Origin: an uncultured Gemmatimonadales bacterium
Lineage (GTDB): Bacteria; Gemmatimonadota; Gemmatimonadetes; Longimicrobiales; Gaopeijiaceae
Direction: 5' to 3'
DNA: 38,484 bases
Assembly (NCBI GenBank): GCA_937919655.1
Contig: CALFPJ010000040.1
Coordinates: 1 to 38,484 of the forward strand
Under the pieces are notes generated by a model that was given only the letters and a program-made list of their open reading frames with translations, had not been told where the DNA came from and ran no database searches. Numbering within the stretch: the first letter of the stretch is position 1; each line of letters begins with the position of its first letter. Shown here one piece after another: positions 25,616-33,837 of this stretch. A program made the position numbers and the translations under genes.

Positions 25616-26311
25616 ATGACCAAGCATCCCGGTGCGCGCAAGATCCATCACGACGCCCACGAAGATCCGGACGACCTTTTCTTAGCGAGGGTCCTCCATT
25701 TGGGTAAGTGGTCTCGCGCGAACCAGCAATTGCTCAGCGTGATCAGCGTCGTTGCCGTCATCGCGGTGGCCGGTATCGTCTACTACGGGAACTTTCGCGG
25801 CCAGCTCGAGCAGCAGGCGGCGCAGCAGCTTGAGTCCGTACATCAGTCGATCGCGCTGCAGGACCGCGAGGGCGCCAAGAACGAGCTGATCACGTTCATC
25901 CAGCGTTTCAGCGGTACCGCCTACGAGGGCGAAGCCCGCCTGCTGCTTGGGGATCTGTATCTGCAGACGTCCGAGCCACAGCAGGCAGAGGTCGTTCTCC
26001 GTGATCTGGGCGCTTCTCCACGCGATCCCATCGAGTTTCAGGGTGCCGCGCTTTTAGGCGCTGCACTTGAACAGGAGAAGCGGTGGGAGGAGGCTGAAGC
26101 GATCTATCTCCGCATTGCGGATCGTTCCGAGTTGGACTTCCAAGTGCACGACGCGCTGCGCAACGCTGCACGCATGCGGGCAGACCGTGGTGATTCGGCG
26201 GGAGCGATTGAGCTCTACGAGCGTATCCTCGGTGACATGGAAGAGAATGATGTGGGCCGTGGTGTTTTTGAGATGCGCATCGCAGAACTCAAGACGCGCA
26301 TGAACATCTGA
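25616..26311 (+). CDS. Single-pass membrane protein with periplasmic TPR domain (YfgM-like)
   Basis: The 231-residue protein has a charged cytoplasmic N-terminus (His-rich, HHDAHEDPDD), one transmembrane helix (about residues 39-58) and then TPR-like repeats: EGEARLLLGDLYLQTSEPQQAEVVLRDL, FQGAALLGAALEQEKRWEEAEAIYLRI and HDALRNAARMRADRGDSAGAIELYERIL. This topology matches YfgM-type ancillary proteins of the Sec translocon, or BamD-like scaffolds; the function here is not proven. It is the last + strand gene and ends at a strong terminator beside the dif candidate. Confidence 0.8.
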   Translation: MTKHPGARKIHHDAHEDPDDLFLARVLHLGKWSRANQQLLSVISVVAVIAVAGIVYYGNFRGQLEQQAAQQLESVHQSIALQDREGAKNELITFIQRFSGTAYEGEARLLLGDLYLQTSEPQQAEVVLRDLGASPRDPIEFQGAALLGAALEQEKRWEEAEAIYLRIADRSELDFQVHDALRNAARMRADRGDSAGAIELYERILGDMEENDVGRGVFEMRIAELKTRMNI

Positions 26312-26335
26312 GCCGGTCCTGCCACACTCGGCTTG

Positions 26336-26380
26336 AAAAAGGCCGCTCCTAGGGTTCGCCCTGGGAGCGGCCTTTTTTTT
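26336..26380. terminator. Strong bidirectional rho-independent terminator
   Basis: GGCCGCTCC pairs with GGAGCGGCC around a GGG/CCC-containing loop (26341-26372), followed by T8 (26373-26380) and preceded by A5 (26336-26340). It ends the + strand TPR gene and can also stop the long minus-strand operon arriving from rlpA. Confidence 0.93.
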
Positions 26381-26629
26381 CAAGGGGCTTCAAAAGAGAG
26401 CAAAGTCGGGGCTTTGTTCCTTTTGGGGCCTTCAAGGCCAAGCGAACTCCTGCACTCCAAGGTTTCGTTCAACCAACTTCGTATAAGATGTATTATGTTA
26501 CCTTGGAAAAGGCTGATGCAATAAAACACCCCACAGCGCTCCCGCCCGACAATACTTCCTCGCGACGATACTTCCCCGCCACAACGGCAACAGCCGCTCC
26601 AGTCACCGACATGCTTCCCCGCACCAGCT
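26381..26629. other. Convergent intergenic region, AT-richer than its surroundings
   Basis: No gene is supported in these roughly 250 bases. Besides the dif candidate there are short palindromes: GGCCTTCAAGGCC at 26427-26439, and CAAAG/CTTTG just before it. The base composition changes visibly around 26480-26530 compared with the GC-rich genes on both sides. Confidence 0.7.
26476..26503 (+). other. dif: Candidate dif site (XerC/XerD chromosome dimer resolution site)
   Basis: The 28 bases divide into an 11-bp XerC-like arm ACTTCGTATAA, a 6-bp centre GATGTA and an 11-bp XerD-like arm TTATGTTACCT. The XerD arm begins with the nearly universal TTATGTTA, and the XerC arm ends in the usual TATAA/CATAA. 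From memory, 22 of 28 positions match Bacillus subtilis dif. It lies between convergent transcription units; all identified genes to its right run leftward, and KOPS-like octamers on both sides point at it. XerCD recombine here under FtsK control to resolve chromosome dimers at the terminus. It could instead be a dif-mimicking site of an integrated element, but no such element flanks it. Confidence 0.78.
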
Positions 26630-27310
26630 TTATCTGTGCTGGTATGGCGCGAGCGCCCGTACGCGCACGGGTGCCGTCCCGGTACCCACCAGATCGAGCT
26701 TGATCGCGGCCGCGTACGACACGTCGATGATACGGCGGTCGGGTTCGTGGAACGGGCCCCGATCCGTCACTCGAAGGATCACCTTCCTCCCGTTGGCCAG
26801 ATTCGTGACCTCAACGAAGCTCGGCAACGGCAGCGATCGATGTGCCGCCGTGAGCGCGTACATGTCGTAAACCTCCCCGCTGCTCGTCTGGCGACCGTGG
26901 AACGGCTCGCCGTACCAAGACGCGATTCCGCGCTCGTCGTAGCCCTGTGAGCTGTCCAGGACCTCATACGTGGCACCACTTTGCTCGTACTCGTCGTTGT
27001 TCCCACCGCGGCTGGGTGGCTCCTCGACGGGAGAAAGCTCCGGGATCGCGAGCAATTCGGCGATTTTCGGATCCATTTCGGCCTCGTCCGCCCCGACTAC
27101 GGCCGCGGGTTCCGGCTGGACACGGGTCGTCGCCGGTCGTCCGGCGCCTTCCGGCGGTTGCGAGGCCCTGTCATCAACACCCAGGGGCCCCGGCCGACCG
27201 CCCTCGGCGGGCACAGGTCTGGGCCGCGAAAGTTCCTCGGATCCGATCCTTGTGCATCCTGATCCGGCCACAATGACCGAAACCAGGATCAATCGGGAGA
27301 GCCTGTCCAT
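26630..27310 (-). CDS. rlpA: RlpA-like septal lytic transglycosylase lipoprotein
   Basis: The 226-residue protein begins with a lipoprotein signal (VSVIVAGSGC, lipid Cys19), then a Pro/Glu-rich linker, then the double-psi barrel of RlpA at about residues 125-222: GIASWYGEPFHGRQTSSGE, YDMYALTAAHRSLPL, VEVTNLANGRKVILRV and DRGPF (the conserved Asp), followed by IIDVSYAAA. RlpA cleaves glycan strands stripped of stem peptides at the septum. There is no C-terminal SPOR domain, which many relatives use to find the septum. It overlaps the upstream CYTH gene by 22 bases and ends the long minus-strand cluster right beside the dif candidate. Confidence 0.9.
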   Translation of the reverse strand: MDRLSRLILVSVIVAGSGCTRIGSEELSRPRPVPAEGGRPGPLGVDDRASQPPEGAGRPATTRVQPEPAAVVGADEAEMDPKIAELLAIPELSPVEEPPSRGGNNDEYEQSGATYEVLDSSQGYDERGIASWYGEPFHGRQTSSGEVYDMYALTAAHRSLPLPSFVEVTNLANGRKVILRVTDRGPFHEPDRRIIDVSYAAAIKLDLVGTGTAPVRVRALAPYQHR

Positions 27311-27807
27311 TTCTTCGCTTCCTTATAGGCCTTCTTTACGAGCTTCCGCTGAGCGTCGTGTTTTAGGCGAGCTAAGTGGCTACTAACAAACTTTTTATCA
27401 TCCGTGACCTCACGTAACACATGGATGCCATTCGGCGGCGTCGGAATCGGATCTGTCTCGTGATCGAGTTCTATTTCCATCAAGACCAGCCCTTCCAGCG
27501 GACCGAGAAACCGGTCCAGCTCCCACGGGCCTATGCGCCAGCGGATCTTCTCGATCACTCTTTTCTCAGCCGCCTCCAGAAGAGGGATCGCCATCTCCTG
27601 GGGAACGACCACTTCCACCTCGGAGCGCCGAGCTCCTGAGCCGCTCTTGCTCGTCAGGACCGGACCGCGGGGCTCGCCCACACGAATGCGGAGTGAAGGC
27701 TCGCCGTTGCGGATGTACCCCTGCCGGTAATGATGTTCCTCACCCAGCTGGTCCCAGAAGGTTTCCGGCACCTGGACCAGGAATCGACGCTCGATCTCCC
27801 AAGCCAT
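27289..27807 (-). CDS. CYTH-domain protein (triphosphate tunnel metalloenzyme family)
   Basis: The 172 residues start MAWEIERRFLV, the CYTH N-terminal signature (ExExK; here Glu4, Glu6 and Arg8, so the usual Lys is Arg). Further charged strands follow: SLRIRVGE, LTSKSGSGARRSEVEVVV, RVIEKIRWRI, WELDRFLGPLEGLVLMEIELD. The family hydrolyses inorganic triphosphate or other triphosphates in a metal-lined tunnel; some members are adenylate or thiamine-triphosphate enzymes. The substrate cannot be assigned here. It lies eight bases downstream of the methyltransferase and overlaps rlpA, so translation is coupled. Confidence 0.85.
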   Translation of the reverse strand: MAWEIERRFLVQVPETFWDQLGEEHHYRQGYIRNGEPSLRIRVGEPRGPVLTSKSGSGARRSEVEVVVPQEMAIPLLEAAEKRVIEKIRWRIGPWELDRFLGPLEGLVLMEIELDHETDPIPTPPNGIHVLREVTDDKKFVSSHLARLKHDAQRKLVKKAYKEAKKWTGSPD

Positions 27808-27815
27808 GAAGCCCC

Positions 27816-28523
27816 CTACCCTGCGGGTTTCCTACCCAAAACCGCCACCCGACGCCTCATGAAAGGCAAAAAGCCCTGCAAGAGTCGCTCAGCGATGTTG
27901 AGCACGGGAAGGTGTGACTCGGCGTAGTATGCCTTCTCTATTTCGAATCCAGCATCCGTCAGCAAAGCCCTCATCCGCGCCATGGACTTATAGTCGACGT
28001 GACTGATGTCGCGCTTGAGGATGATATTTCGGTTCTTGAGCCCTTCTAGGAAGTGCCCACGGTGAGGGGTCCAAGTGCTAAAACGCCCCCCCGGCCTCAG
28101 GAGTCGGAACGCCTCGCGGGCCACGCGTTCCGAGTCATCTGGATAAAGATGCTCGAATAGGTCAGCCGCCAGCACGACATCGAACGACCCAGCCTCTAGC
28201 CCCGTATCTCCCGCGTCCGCGCATACAAAACTCAGGTTGGAATGGGGATTTCCGGACAGACGGCGGTCACAGATCGCGATACTCTTGGCGCTGAAATCGA
28301 GGCCTACGACCTTCTCGGCGCGTCCAGCGAGTACGAATCCGAAGGTGCCCCAGCCGCAGCCGAGATCTAGGACCTCATCCCGGAGCTTGGGCGTGTGGAT
28401 CTCAAGGACCTTGGACACCCGATATCGCTGGAAACGACTCGACATGTCGGTGAGGTGCTCAGCGCCATGCTCGAAGTACTCGGTCGAGTCGTAGAACTCT
28501 TTGCCGATCCGGGCTTCGAGCAT
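27816..28523 (-). CDS. SAM-dependent methyltransferase (class I)
   Basis: The ATG at 28523 overlaps the last base of the preceding gene's TAA (TAATG) and gives 235 residues starting MLEARIGKEFYDSTEYF; a longer frame exists only as a shadow over the glycosyltransferase. Motif I is VLDLGCGWGTFGFVLAG, with the acidic VVGLDFS after it, then CADAGDTGL and FDVVLAADLFEHL (motif post-I/II) and LRPGGRF (motif III). The C-terminal part is basic and hydrophobic (LLQGFLPFMRRR), suggesting membrane association. Context with glycan genes points to methylation of a sugar or lipid carrier rather than DNA or RNA, but this is an inference. Confidence 0.85.
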   Translation of the reverse strand: MLEARIGKEFYDSTEYFEHGAEHLTDMSSRFQRYRVSKVLEIHTPKLRDEVLDLGCGWGTFGFVLAGRAEKVVGLDFSAKSIAICDRRLSGNPHSNLSFVCADAGDTGLEAGSFDVVLAADLFEHLYPDDSERVAREAFRLLRPGGRFSTWTPHRGHFLEGLKNRNIILKRDISHVDYKSMARMRALLTDAGFEIEKAYYAESHLPVLNIAERLLQGFLPFMRRRVAVLGRKPAG

Positions 28524-29248
28524 TAGAGGCGCCTGAAAATGTGTTGAAACTTTAGCCACCAAACTCGCCAGACGGCCTCGCGCACAATGCTTTTCGACAT
28601 TTTTGAATCGCCCGAGTCCCGTTCTGTGAAGAGAATCGGAATCTCGATGAAGGTGAAGTGCTTGCACCAAGCGCGAAACTTCAGCTCGATCTGAAACGCG
28701 TATCCATTGGATCGGACGCGCTCCAGCCCCACCGCCTCTAGAACCCGGCGATGCCAACAGTTGAATCCACCTGTGGCGTCTCGGACCGGCATGCGCGTAA
28801 TGGTCCGGGCGTACCACGATCCGAAGTAGCTCACCAAGAGTCGGCTCATGGGCCAATTCGAGACCGTGACGCGGCCACCCACGTATCGGGACCCGATCAC
28901 AAAGTCATGGGTGGTGGCTGCTGCGATTATCCGCGGTAGGGCCTCCGGCGGATGCGAAATATCGGCGTCCATCTCGAACAGCAACTCGTACTCGTGCTGA
29001 AGGCCCCATGCGAAACCCGCCAAGTAGGCTTTTCCTAGGCCGTCCTTCGATATTCGGTGCAACACGTGGATCCGCGGGTTTCTGGCCGCCATACTGTCGG
29101 CGAGGTCACCTGTGCCGTCCGGAGAGGCGTCGTCGACCACCAAGATGTCAATGCGAGGGTCCTGCTCTAGGATCAGCGGGACTTTTCGCGGGAGATTGTC
29201 CATCTCGTTGTACGTCGGGACGATGACAAGGAAGCGAGGCTCACTCAT
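28523..29248 (-). CDS. Dpm1-like polyprenyl-phosphate mannosyl/glycosyl synthase (GT2)
   Basis: This 241-residue GT-A enzyme carries VPTYNEMDNL, LVVDDASPDGTGDLAD, GLGKAYLAGF, EMDADISHPPE (the DxD metal site) and DATGGFNCW, the Dpm1 pattern. Dpm1-type enzymes move mannose (or a related sugar) from GDP-sugar to dolichyl or undecaprenyl phosphate. No C-terminal membrane helices are present, so it acts as a peripheral cytosolic-face enzyme. Its ATG overlaps the stop of the upstream membrane protein by eight bases. Together with the GtrB-like GT2 and the GT-C protein in the same cluster, it suggests lipid-linked monosaccharide donors for extracytoplasmic glycosylation. Confidence 0.9.
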   Translation of the reverse strand: MSEPRFLVIVPTYNEMDNLPRKVPLILEQDPRIDILVVDDASPDGTGDLADSMAARNPRIHVLHRISKDGLGKAYLAGFAWGLQHEYELLFEMDADISHPPEALPRIIAAATTHDFVIGSRYVGGRVTVSNWPMSRLLVSYFGSWYARTITRMPVRDATGGFNCWHRRVLEAVGLERVRSNGYAFQIELKFRAWCKHFTFIEIPILFTERDSGDSKMSKSIVREAVWRVWWLKFQHIFRRL

Positions 29249-30200
29249 TGTCAGCCACCGCCTTGTCGGCGGAGACGTGCCACAGCCAGAACACGGTCGC
29301 TGGGATCACCTCGACTATGGTGGTCCAGATTCGAGCCACGACGGCGATCGTCCCGGCTGAAGCGATACCGATGTGCGGCGTCAAGAACGCGATCAAAAAC
29401 CCCTCCCGAACGCCTGCCCCAGCTGGCGCCATGATAAACAAGTATCCCAAGACATATGCGGCGGCGAATGCTGACGCAGCCGGCATAAGTGGTGCTGAGG
29501 CACCGAAACTCACCAGCAGGAGCCAGAAGGACAACGCGTACGCTACCCAATTGACAAAATAAAGGACCAGCCAACGCAGCCCGTGTATCGATGTGAGTTC
29601 AGCAGGGGCGTCCGTGCGGGCGACTCTGAACCAAAGCGCGACGATCCGTTGGAAGATGGCGGGGACCGCAGCGAGCCCGATACCCACAGCCATGATCACG
29701 GCGGCGGGGATTCCCCACTGCCTGTATGCCTCCGGCCCGCCGAGGAGGGCGCCGAGTCCGACGGTCAGCGCGGCGGCAAGCGCGATGCCCTGCCCGAGCA
29801 CAGCCGCAGCCACGGCCGTCGGGGCGGGTATACCCTGGTGTTTCGCCATCGCGGCCAACCCAGCGATCTGCCATAGCTTGCCCGGCACGTACCGACCCAA
29901 GTTCGCGATCATGAAGAGCCGGATCGTTACCCAAAGCGGTATCGGCGGCCCGCCTAGGTCTACGACGATCCGTCCCCAAAGGGCGGCGGAGAAGAAATAA
30001 GACGCGAGCAGAAGGGCGGACGCTGCTGCCAGGAGCATGAGATTCGGACGCAATGCCGACAGATCCATCGCGCGGAGGGTGTCCATGTCGAGCCCTACCC
30101 GGTCCAAAATAAACCAGGTGACCAGCACGGTAATGACGAGCTGGCCGGCGCGGATCAGTCCGGTCTTCAGGCTACGGACTCGCGCTGGCGGTCTCGCCAA
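29241..30200 (-). CDS. LPG-synthase-TM / UPF0104-like integral membrane protein
   Basis: About eight transmembrane helices and the signatures NLGRYVPGKLWQIAG, MAPAGAGVREGFL and RIWTTIVEVIPA place it in the lysylphosphatidylglycerol-synthase transmembrane (UPF0104/AglD-like) superfamily. It lacks the soluble aminoacyl-transferase domain of true MprF. Relatives beside glycosyltransferase genes are thought to act in flipping or modifying lipid-linked sugars; the role here is inferred. The open frame extends upstream to 30386, but this overlaps the YfhO gene deeply. I chose TTG at 30200, overlapping by 34 bases, with low certainty. The end overlaps the Dpm1-like start. Confidence 0.78.
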   Translation of the reverse strand: MARPPARVRSLKTGLIRAGQLVITVLVTWFILDRVGLDMDTLRAMDLSALRPNLMLLAAASALLLASYFFSAALWGRIVVDLGGPPIPLWVTIRLFMIANLGRYVPGKLWQIAGLAAMAKHQGIPAPTAVAAAVLGQGIALAAALTVGLGALLGGPEAYRQWGIPAAVIMAVGIGLAAVPAIFQRIVALWFRVARTDAPAELTSIHGLRWLVLYFVNWVAYALSFWLLLVSFGASAPLMPAASAFAAAYVLGYLFIMAPAGAGVREGFLIAFLTPHIGIASAGTIAVVARIWTTIVEVIPATVFWLWHVSADKAVADNE

Positions 30201-32707
30201 AACTCGAACCCAGCCGCCCCGACCACCGAAAGAAGCGCCACAATGCTCACCCAGAGGCCCTTTGCGACGGCCTCCGACTCGTAGACCATGGTTACCGTGT
30301 GATCGCCTGCAGGGACCGGCACGGCCCTCAGCGTGTGGTAGGCCCGCAGGAGGGGTGCTTCCTCTCCGTCCACCGTAGCCTTCCACGCCGGGAACCAGTT
30401 GTCGGAGATGACAAGCAGCGCCGGTTCGGCTGAGCGTACGGTGAGTTCAAGCCGATTAGGCGTACGCTCCACCCAGGTGACCGAGCCACTCGACGGTGCA
30501 CCGCTCAGGTGGATCGGGGACACCTCCGCGAGGACGACCTCGATGGCGGGGTCGAACGTTTCGGTGAGCATATAGGGGATCGCTTCGGAGTCGCTCTTCA
30601 CGACTGCGCTGCCAACCAGCCGAGCTCGGGGCAGTCCTGCCTCCGCCAACAACGTGGAATGTGTCCGACCATCTGAATATTGGAGCCGCGACAGGACGGG
30701 TCCCTCCGGCGCCGGGCCGATTTCGTTGTCCGGCCACAGGAAGTAGCGCACGTTCAGTAACCGACGGATGTTCCCGTACAACAAGTGCTCGGGGAAGCTC
30801 GACCCGACCATTCCAATGAGCTCGCGGTAACGATTCAAGTCATTGGGATGATGCCCGGCGGCGAGCTCGATGCCGTGCATGGAGGGCGTAACGTCCTGCC
30901 CGTTGCTGACGAGGGAAAGAAGCCTGTACGGTTCCGTACTTCCGGCTTCCCTGTCGAGGATAGCCTGAACGTGTGCATCGGGCGTGGACCACGATTGGAA
31001 GTCGATCGTCTGAATGAACGGTGCATCAATTCGCATTTCATCGACCGCGATCAGCGCGATCAATCCGACCACGAGCCCTGCAGGTGCCAAGTAACCGGTT
31101 CTTAGCGCCCACCCAAGGCCTGCGGTTACGAGTGCCAGCATGAACGCGATCCCTGCGCCACGCGTCAGGAGCGGGGTGAAGTTCTGCAGGACCGCCAAGC
31201 GATCCGGAGCGATGTCCGCGTATAGAACGGACGTCCAAAGCGATATGAGGACCCCTGACGACATGAGAAGGAGGAGGCCGCCCATGACCCCTACCCCGCC
31301 CCACAAGACCTTCATGATCCCCTTCCACGCCTCGCGATCGTCCTCGGAGGCCGCCCTCAGGATCCGGTCGACACCCAGCCCAGCGAGTGTAGCGACCGAG
31401 AAGCCCGTCAGAAAGATGACCTGTGAAGGCGCGCGAAATAGGTCGATTTTCGGCACCACCTCATAGAGGATCCGCCAGACTGGCGTGGTCGTCCCGACCG
31501 CGAAAAGGAAGCCTAGGGCCCCCAGGCCGGTGAAGAACCAGCGGAAACCGGAACTAGCGGTACCTACAAAGGAGACCCCCACGAGGAGCAGCAGGACAAG
31601 TCCGATGTACTCGCTGTTGGACTTGAAGAAGTTCCGTCCCCAATAGCTTCTCTCGGCCCAGTCAGCCTGCCCGCCCGACGCGCCCGGGAATTCTGGGATA
31701 AGGAGCGACATGGCTTCCTCGGGGTGCATGGACCAGGAACTCGCCCATGCCACGCTGGTCTCCCCGGAGGCCTCACGGGTGGTGGCCACCCGTCGGGACG
31801 ACTCGTTGATGTACTCGTATGCGGGCAGGAACTGTACGGCGGCGATGGCCGCACCCGCCATTGACGCTGCGAGGAAGACGCCAAATCGGAGGCCGGCTAC
31901 CCGGCCTCGGGTCTTGGTCGGCGACTCGATCCCATCCGGTGCGTCGACTTCATCCTGCGGCGCACGCCAGATCTGAATCGTGCGGAAGATCGCGTACAGA
32001 CCCGTGGCCCCGAACAGGAAGTAGGCCATCTGGAAGTGAGTGGTCAGGATGACCGACCCTACCACGAGAGCGATGGCCGCAAAGTGCCGAATCCGAGCTT
32101 CCACGAAGTGGCGTTCAACCGCCCAGAAGAGCAGCGGCATTAGCGCCGTCACAAACATTTTTCCGTCATGCCCCGGGTGGACCAGGCTGACGAAGAACGG
32201 CGCGAGCATGTAGCCGACACCTGCGACAAGAGACGCTGCCCGAGACACGCCGACTGTGCGCATCCAGCCGAACATGAAGAAACCCGCCAAGGCCACGTGC
32301 AAGACCAACTTCCAACCGAGGGCCCGATAGGGCTCCATCACGAGGAGGAGCAGCACCGACGGCGGGTAGAGCGAGTCGCCTGCGGCTAGGGCCTCGATGA
32401 ACGGTGTTCCGCCAAGGATCTGAGGAGCCCATCGCGGGATCGACCCGAAAACCCGGAGGGCGTCGGCATAGAACGCCCTCGCCGTGTATCCTAGCCCTAG
32501 TGTGTCCTGCCCGACCAGCATCTGGTCCCCGAACACGAACTCCCGGAACAAGAGGAGGGTGAGTCCGATGAAGACAGCGGCCGGCAACCACCACGCGATG
32601 GACGGAAAGCCGTCGGTCGATCCTGCTCCGGGGCGAGCTCGCTTCCCTATTCGCTCCTGAGTAGATGCGCGCTCCGCCTTGGGCACCTCTGTCCTTTTCT
32701 TGCTCAT
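30167..32707 (-). CDS. YfhO-family GT-C membrane glycosyltransferase
   Basis: This is a large 846-residue protein: a basic cytoplasmic N-terminus, about 12 transmembrane helices, and a C-terminal extracytoplasmic beta domain (VTWVERTPNRLELTV, DNWFPAWKATVDGEEAPLL) typical of YfhO. The first loop, GQDTLGLGYTARAFYADALR with an Asp, and PQILGGTPF fit a GT-C active-site loop. In Bacillus, YfhO works with the GT2 CsbB to glycosylate lipoteichoic acid from a polyprenyl-phosphate sugar. A GT2 of the CsbB/GtrB type is three genes upstream here, so a similar two-step route is likely; the acceptor is unknown. The ATG overlaps the GT4 stop by four bases (ATGA). Confidence 0.88.
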   Translation of the reverse strand: MSKKRTEVPKAERASTQERIGKRARPGAGSTDGFPSIAWWLPAAVFIGLTLLLFREFVFGDQMLVGQDTLGLGYTARAFYADALRVFGSIPRWAPQILGGTPFIEALAAGDSLYPPSVLLLLVMEPYRALGWKLVLHVALAGFFMFGWMRTVGVSRAASLVAGVGYMLAPFFVSLVHPGHDGKMFVTALMPLLFWAVERHFVEARIRHFAAIALVVGSVILTTHFQMAYFLFGATGLYAIFRTIQIWRAPQDEVDAPDGIESPTKTRGRVAGLRFGVFLAASMAGAAIAAVQFLPAYEYINESSRRVATTREASGETSVAWASSWSMHPEEAMSLLIPEFPGASGGQADWAERSYWGRNFFKSNSEYIGLVLLLLVGVSFVGTASSGFRWFFTGLGALGFLFAVGTTTPVWRILYEVVPKIDLFRAPSQVIFLTGFSVATLAGLGVDRILRAASEDDREAWKGIMKVLWGGVGVMGGLLLLMSSGVLISLWTSVLYADIAPDRLAVLQNFTPLLTRGAGIAFMLALVTAGLGWALRTGYLAPAGLVVGLIALIAVDEMRIDAPFIQTIDFQSWSTPDAHVQAILDREAGSTEPYRLLSLVSNGQDVTPSMHGIELAAGHHPNDLNRYRELIGMVGSSFPEHLLYGNIRRLLNVRYFLWPDNEIGPAPEGPVLSRLQYSDGRTHSTLLAEAGLPRARLVGSAVVKSDSEAIPYMLTETFDPAIEVVLAEVSPIHLSGAPSSGSVTWVERTPNRLELTVRSAEPALLVISDNWFPAWKATVDGEEAPLLRAYHTLRAVPVPAGDHTVTMVYESEAVAKGLWVSIVALLSVVGAAGFEFWRDRQRESVA

Positions 32708-33837
32708 GCCCGCTCCCTCAAGTGCGCCTGCCTCCGTGCGATGACCTGCTCGTAGATCTCCAGATGCCGGTCAGCCAGGCGGCCGTTGCTCCAGTTGGCC
32801 ACCACGCGTCGCCGCCCTTCGGCGCCCAACGCTCTGAGGCTGCCTGACGAGAGCAACGCAACGACCTTGGCAGCAAGGGCTTCCGGGTTCGCCGACTCGA
32901 AGAGTCCCCCCACCTGATCACTGATGATCTCGGGAAGACCACCCACGTTGGATGCGGCGACGGGAAGCTCACACGACATCGCTTCGAGCGCCGCGACTGA
33001 GGTCGCCTCCATCAGCGACGGGAAGACCGCGAGATCACCTGAAGACAAAAGTCCGGGCATGTCGGCGTTGGGGCGAGCCCCCATAAACGTGATTCGATCC
33101 TGCACCCCGAGTTCGCCCACGAGTCGCTCCAATGCATCACGTTCGGGACCTTCTCCGATCACTACGGCTTCGACGTCTACCCGAGCCGCGATCAGAGGCA
33201 GCGCACGCACGAAATACTCCACGCCGTTCTTGTGAAAGAGGCGCCGCGGCAAAATAAGCCGGAAGCGGCCCTCGGGTGGCGGCGCCAACGTGGGCTCAGT
33301 GCGACAAAAGAACGATGTTTCGACACCGTTCGTGAGCGGTTCCACGGACGTTCCCGGCGCAATCGCCTCGCCCACCGCGGCGATCTCCCGGCTCGCGGCA
33401 AGGTTGTGATCTGCGGCCAGAAGAAAGCGGCGAAATATGGGACGCCAGAAGGGCGAATCCGCTCGTTTGAGGAAGTGACTCGTATGGTACGTGGTCACGA
33501 TGGGCGCCGAGCGAACCCGCTGGGCGACCATGGCTGGCATGACCGAGGCGATGTCCTGCGCGTGCAGCACGTCGGCGCGGGCGGCCAATCTTCCGAAGCG
33601 CGGCATCGAGAAGAACGCGTGTGCAGCCCAGCCCGCCGTGTTGCGGGCAGGCATCCAGCTCCGCCAGACGTTGACCCCGCCCATGACTTCGTGCTTTGGG
33701 ATGCCTGGTTGTGACAAGGAGGTGACCATGTCGACACGGTGTCCGCGTTCGGCCATCGCCTTGCACAGGTAGTAGACGTGGCTTTCTAGGCCCCCCACCT
33801 CAGGCGGGAAATAAACGCAGTGCATGAGGACGTTCAC
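32704..33837 (-). CDS. Glycosyltransferase family 4
   Basis: This 377-residue GT-B enzyme has the N-terminal acceptor domain (VYFPPEVGGLESHVYYLCKAMAERGH) and the C-terminal nucleotide-sugar domain (GEGPERDALERLV, FPSLMEATSVAALEAMSCELPV with the E-x7-E pair, and ASNVGGLPEII). It transfers a sugar from a nucleotide donor to a lipid-linked or glycan acceptor at the cytosolic membrane face; donor and acceptor cannot be predicted. The start is GTG at 33837, overlapping the upstream stop by four bases (GTGA), and its own stop overlaps the YfhO start by four bases. Confidence 0.9.
   Translation of the reverse strand: MNVLMHCVYFPPEVGGLESHVYYLCKAMAERGHRVDMVTSLSQPGIPKHEVMGGVNVWRSWMPARNTAGWAAHAFFSMPRFGRLAARADVLHAQDIASVMPAMVAQRVRSAPIVTTYHTSHFLKRADSPFWRPIFRRFLLAADHNLAASREIAAVGEAIAPGTSVEPLTNGVETSFFCRTEPTLAPPPEGRFRLILPRRLFHKNGVEYFVRALPLIAARVDVEAVVIGEGPERDALERLVGELGVQDRITFMGARPNADMPGLLSSGDLAVFPSLMEATSVAALEAMSCELPVAASNVGGLPEIISDQVGGLFESANPEALAAKVVALLSSGSLRALGAEGRRRVVANWSNGRLADRHLEIYEQVIARRQAHLRERA

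Noticed and set aside
26474..26503. loxP-like arm (AACTTCGTATA)
   Set aside because: The left arm resembles a loxP arm, but the right half does not. The 11-6-11 spacing and TTATGTTA fit dif, another tyrosine-recombinase site.
28524..28856. N-terminal extension of the methyltransferase
   Set aside because: The longer frame overlaps the Dpm1-like gene over 330 bases and is not methyltransferase-like; the TAATG junction at 28523 gives a normal start.
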